Assembly: GCA_026014805.1 (NCBI GenBank)
Contig: JAOZHR010000030.1
Location: forward strand, 1-36,468
Length of the DNA stretch: 36,468 nucleotides
Direction: 5' to 3'
Source of the DNA: Candidatus Bathyarchaeota archaeon
GTDB taxonomy: Archaea > Thermoproteota > Bathyarchaeia > Bathyarchaeales > SOJC01
In this document: in pieces, positions 33,786 to 36,468 of the stretch
Layout of the letters: the number at the start of each line of letters is the position of its first letter
Numbering within the stretch: position 1 is the stretch's first letter
Program-made: the position numbers and the translations under genes
Notes under the pieces: generated by a model
What the model was told of the DNA's origin: nothing
The model's database searches: none
What the model saw: the letters and a program-made list of their open reading frames with translations, nothing else

Positions 33786-34985
33786 TCATGATAATGCTCT
33801 GCGAAGATGCTGTAGCGTGTTCTCCTTCCAAAGGTTAACGTCTTCGTTTCGTAGAATGCAACCGGCAGCGTCTTGGTGGCCTCCTCCAGACGCTTGAACC
33901 AAGCCTGCGACAGTTGCTTCAGCTAAAGTGGCGAGGTCGGTTTTTGTTTTGCTTCCCCTTCGCAAAGACACCTTTAGCGTTTTCTGAGTTTCAGGGGACA
34001 TTACGGCGATTATCGTGTTTGGGTTGCTGTGCTGTAGCTGCGTGGCTATTTGGCTGGTAATGTTGAATTTGGGTTTTAGCGAGTAAAATACTACTCGGGT
34101 ATCTAGATGAAACTCGGCTTCAGAGTCAAACTGTTCCAGATATTTTCTTAATTCTTCGTCAACTTCTCTCCTAAACCTGTGGAGGAGTCTGGCTTTTTTC
34201 GTTTTGCCTTCCAGCAACGCTGTAGGGTCGTCCAATTGCAACGCTTCGTTCAAAGCTTCAACCGCCACTCTTGCACCAGAATAGTCTGAGTGTTGATAGC
34301 CAGCGTTTACAAGATGTGCCATAATCATTAGGGGAGAGCGAAGCGCGGTTGGCTGGTCGATGGTTTTGAAAGGATAAAGAGAAGGATAACGGTGTCTCAC
34401 TTCTTCTAGCAAGTCTCTGCATTCTTTAGCTCGATAATCTGCAACTGCGCCTACAGCACCTACCCAACACGTATCATCTTCCTTTGTGTAATGCTTGTAT
34501 AGGACGTAGGAATAGCATGATGCGGGGATGTTTCTAAGATTAAAGTTCAACGGGTTTATGTGGACGCATCTTTCAGGCCACCTGAGAGATTTTGATTGAA
34601 TATGATGGTCATATATCAACATACGTGCGCCAAGAAAGCTTAGAATGTTCTTAATTTTCTCTATGGAATTTGTAAGCGCGAGATCAACTGAGACTATAAA
34701 TTTTGGTTTTTCTTCTTGTAGTTTCTTAAGAAGTCTCGGTGTTAGCTCAACTGAATGCTTCTCTGGCGAGGCGAAATTGAGAAATCCATGTGTGGTTTGC
34801 TTGGAAACCAGATTAAGGAGGGTTGCAGTGGCGCAGCAACCGTCCGCGTCGTCGTGAAAGAGTAAGAAGGCAGAGTTTTCTGTGAAAATAGGGGATAATA
34901 TTGTCTCTGACTGTTTGATGATTTTTAGCCAGTTTTCCAAAGGGGTCAACTTCAAATTGTCGCCAGTTGCTAGGGGCAGAATCAA
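33786..34985 (-). CDS. DHH-family phosphoesterase (RecJ/oligonucleotidase-like)
   Basis: This 399-residue protein has the DHH motif series in order: FHDDADG (Asp45, Asp46, Asp48), VSVDLALTN (Asp101), IYDHHIQ (Asp126-His127-His128) and GAVADYRAK (Asp183), and ends with a DHHA1 domain containing GGGHQDAAG near residue 370. This fits Mn-dependent nucleases of the RecJ/GAN/NrnA group, which degrade single-stranded DNA or short oligonucleotides; no OB domain is evident. The start is TTG 34985. It lies 24 nt after cysC on the same strand, so the gene follows the sulfur pair. Confidence 0.88.
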   Translation of the reverse strand: MILPLATGDNLKLTPLENWLKIIKQSETILSPIFTENSAFLLFHDDADGCCATATLLNLVSKQTTHGFLNFASPEKHSVELTPRLLKKLQEEKPKFIVSVDLALTNSIEKIKNILSFLGARMLIYDHHIQSKSLRWPERCVHINPLNFNLRNIPASCYSYVLYKHYTKEDDTCWVGAVGAVADYRAKECRDLLEEVRHRYPSLYPFKTIDQPTALRSPLMIMAHLVNAGYQHSDYSGARVAVEALNEALQLDDPTALLEGKTKKARLLHRFRREVDEELRKYLEQFDSEAEFHLDTRVVFYSLKPKFNITSQIATQLQHSNPNTIIAVMSPETQKTLKVSLRRGSKTKTDLATLAEATVAGLVQASGGGHQDAAGCILRNEDVNLWKENTLQHLRRALS

Positions 34986-35009
34986 CAGTGGTTGTCTGGG
35001 AAGTAGTTA

Positions 35010-35555
35010 TTAAGACTTAGATTTAATGTAACCGAGTTTCACAAGCTTTCCAATGACTTTTGCTGCGTTGTTTTGTGAGGAATCGTGTTCGGTGTCCAGC
35101 AGCACTTCAGGGTTCGAAGGCTCTTCATAGGGGTCTTGAATCCCCGTCATGTTAGTTATCTCTCCAGCGAGGGCTTTCTTGTAAAGCCCTTTCGGATCTC
35201 GTCTAATGCATTCTTTGATGGAGCAGCTTAGGTAAACTTCGACAAATTTGGGTAGGTTTTCTCTTGCGTAGGCTCTAGTGCTTCTGTAGGGCGAGATCAG
35301 AGAAACGATGGCGTTTACGCCGTTTCGTGTTAGGAGTCTGCAGACGTAGATTATTCTTTTGTTGTGTGTGTCTCTGTCTTCCTTGCTAAAACCAAGTCCT
35401 TTGCTAAGGTTTCTTCTCACTTCGTCGCCGTCAAACAGCTCCACCTTAAGATTCCTTTCTTTCAATTCACCATGTAGTTTTTGAGCAATCGTTGTCTTCC
35501 CCGAACCAGGCAAGCCTGTCAGCCAAACTACAAATCCTTGATCTTCTTGGTTCAT
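35010..35555 (-). CDS. cysC: Adenylylsulfate (APS) kinase
   Basis: This 181-residue enzyme makes PAPS from APS and ATP. The P-loop is GLPGSGKTT (residues 14-22), followed by LFDGDEVRRNLSKGLGFSKE, DRDTHNKRIIYV and ISPYRSTRAYAREN, all APS kinase hallmarks. The C-terminal lid region (YKKALAGEITNMTGIQDPYE) is complete. ATG 35555 immediately follows the TAA of the phosphatase gene, and its GAGGTG site lies inside that gene's end. Coupled translation is likely. PAPS would be used for sulfation, since no PAPS reductase is in view. Confidence 0.95.
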   Translation of the reverse strand: MNQEDQGFVVWLTGLPGSGKTTIAQKLHGELKERNLKVELFDGDEVRRNLSKGLGFSKEDRDTHNKRIIYVCRLLTRNGVNAIVSLISPYRSTRAYARENLPKFVEVYLSCSIKECIRRDPKGLYKKALAGEITNMTGIQDPYEEPSNPEVLLDTEHDSSQNNAAKVIGKLVKLGYIKSKS

Positions 35556-36468
35556 TTACGTCACCTCTTCAACGATTTTTCCTTCCATGTCTTCGGGAAC
35601 TGGAATTCCCATGATTTTAAGCACGGTTGGAGCAAAATCCAACAGGTTTATGTCTTTTATTTTTGTGCCTCCCATTTTTCGTTTGGGATCGTAATACAGG
35701 AAGGCTCCATAGTGGGAGTGCACAGCATCATCAGGGCCTTTGTCGTTTTGAGGTAGATAATATGAATCATAGCCTAAAGTTCCTGCTGAACGCCAGCTCA
35801 AGTCGTCAAAGTAGACTGTAAGGTCTGGATAGTCGCCTATGCCGTTTGGATAGATTTCCTCAGGAGTGTACACTTTTGTGTCCCATTTTTCGCCTTTTGG
35901 CCCTCGAATGGTTTTCAAGTCGTCTGTTATTTGGTCTCTAAATTTCTCGTAGTTCTTAGGCTCTATGACTCCTTGGGGGTCTCTTCCTTTGATGTTAAAG
36001 AACATTCTTGCGTGGTAGCCGCCCCATCCCCAAGCTTGGGTTTTGGGCCAGTCAACTTCTGTTTTTGCAAGCGAAGTTCCTCTTGGCGGTGTTTTCTTGA
36101 GTTTTAGATATTCTTTTTCAATTAGCCACTGGTTGACGCAGAAGGCTCCTTTCATTCGTTTGGCGCCGTGGTCTGATACTGTAATCACCGAGGTGTTATC
36201 GTCTGTAAGTTTTAGTAGTTTGCCAATTTCGCTGTCGATGAGCTTGTAGTAGTCCAGAATGACGTGCTCGTATTTGTTGTTAGGTTTGTAAAGATGGTGT
36301 TCCTTGTCAAAGAATTTCCAGAATGCATGATGCACTCTGTCTACGCCTATTTCAACGAACATGAAGAAATGCCAAGGCTTGGTTTTAGCGAGATATCTCA
36401 GAACTGTGAAGTGTTGCTTTGTCATTTCGTGAAGCTGCTTTATCATCTTGTCTTTGTCATCTGTTCTA
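35556..36468 (-). CDS. Alkaline-phosphatase-superfamily phosphodiesterase/pyrophosphatase, 5' end outside window
   Basis: The frame is open to the right edge, so the N-terminus, including the nucleophile and first metal ligands, is missing. The visible 300 residues contain the second metal half: WHFFMFVEIGVDRVHHAFWK, ITVSDHGAKRMKGAFCVNQW (Asp-His ligands) and VHSHYGAFLYYDP (His ligand), plus NLLDFAPTVLKIMGIPVPED at the end. This matches the type I phosphodiesterase/nucleotide pyrophosphatase group. It precedes cysC with a TAA-ATG junction. Such enzymes could hydrolyse APS, PAP or pyrophosphate-linked compounds; the exact substrate is not determinable here. Confidence 0.85.
   Translation of the reverse strand, partial: RTDDKDKMIKQLHEMTKQHFTVLRYLAKTKPWHFFMFVEIGVDRVHHAFWKFFDKEHHLYKPNNKYEHVILDYYKLIDSEIGKLLKLTDDNTSVITVSDHGAKRMKGAFCVNQWLIEKEYLKLKKTPPRGTSLAKTEVDWPKTQAWGWGGYHARMFFNIKGRDPQGVIEPKNYEKFRDQITDDLKTIRGPKGEKWDTKVYTPEEIYPNGIGDYPDLTVYFDDLSWRSAGTLGYDSYYLPQNDKGPDDAVHSHYGAFLYYDPKRKMGGTKIKDINLLDFAPTVLKIMGIPVPEDMEGKIVEEVT

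Overview
The window is an archaeal chromosome fragment. Evidence: an archaeal 16S rRNA gene with a bulge-helix-bulge processing stem, archaeal-type ribosomal proteins (L1, L11, S10, L37e), SecE/Spt5, Alba, EF-2 with the diphthamide histidine, an Lsm protein, RNase P protein Rpp21, CTP-type riboflavin kinase, F420 ligase CofE, TATA boxes about 26 to 30 nt before several start codons, and TTG/GTG starts. The 16S sequence and gene mix suggest a mesophilic Thermoproteota lineage, most likely Bathyarchaeia (MCG). This is an inference that a 16S tree would settle. Both ends lie inside genes, so the fragment is cut at both sides.

Layout. 1-1.84 kb (-): secE-nusG-L11-L1 operon. 2.0-2.6 kb (+): Rpp21 and a YhbY-type RNA-binding protein. 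2.7-5.4 kb: two radical SAM genes flanking an Lrp-like regulator, a probable LipS1/LipS2 lipoyl synthase pair. 5.4-7.7 kb (-): three small unknown genes, a winged-helix protein and a slipin gene broken at its 5' end. 7.9-8.4 kb (+): Lsm and L37e. 8.4-11.2 kb: unknown and HAD genes, a tiny zinc-finger ORF and a YcaQ-family remnant. 11.4-17 kb: S10, an AN1-finger/site-2 protease fusion, CofE, Ogg1, GNAT, RDD protein and RtcB. 17-18 kb: a metallo-beta-lactamase-fold gene broken by a frameshift and a stop. 18.3-20.2 kb (+): a 16S gene alone, with its own promoter, structured leader and processing stem, and no 23S gene after it. 20.2-23 kb: Alba and EF-2. 23-24 kb (-): a frameshifted SplB-like radical SAM gene. 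24.4-28.1 kb (+): PfkB-like kinase, divergent CofE paralog, CoA-binding subunit of an ADP-forming acyl-CoA synthetase. 28.1-30.5 kb (-): RibK, an unknown protein, a membrane glycosyltransferase. 30.8-33.5 kb: winged-helix protein, two cell-surface proteins, a PIN-domain remnant and a YdjM-like membrane protein. 33.8-36.5 kb (-): DHH phosphoesterase, APS kinase and an alkaline-phosphatase-superfamily enzyme in one operon.

Together these are mostly housekeeping translation and RNA-processing genes plus cofactor genes (lipoate, F420, flavin). Four or five decayed or frame-disrupted genes are interspersed. Two of the disruptions sit in A-runs and may be sequencing errors. I found no CRISPR array, transposon, tRNA gene or prophage, and no clear new defence-type system. 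The most interesting points are the isolated 16S unit, the CofE paralog/kinase pair and the probable LipS pair.
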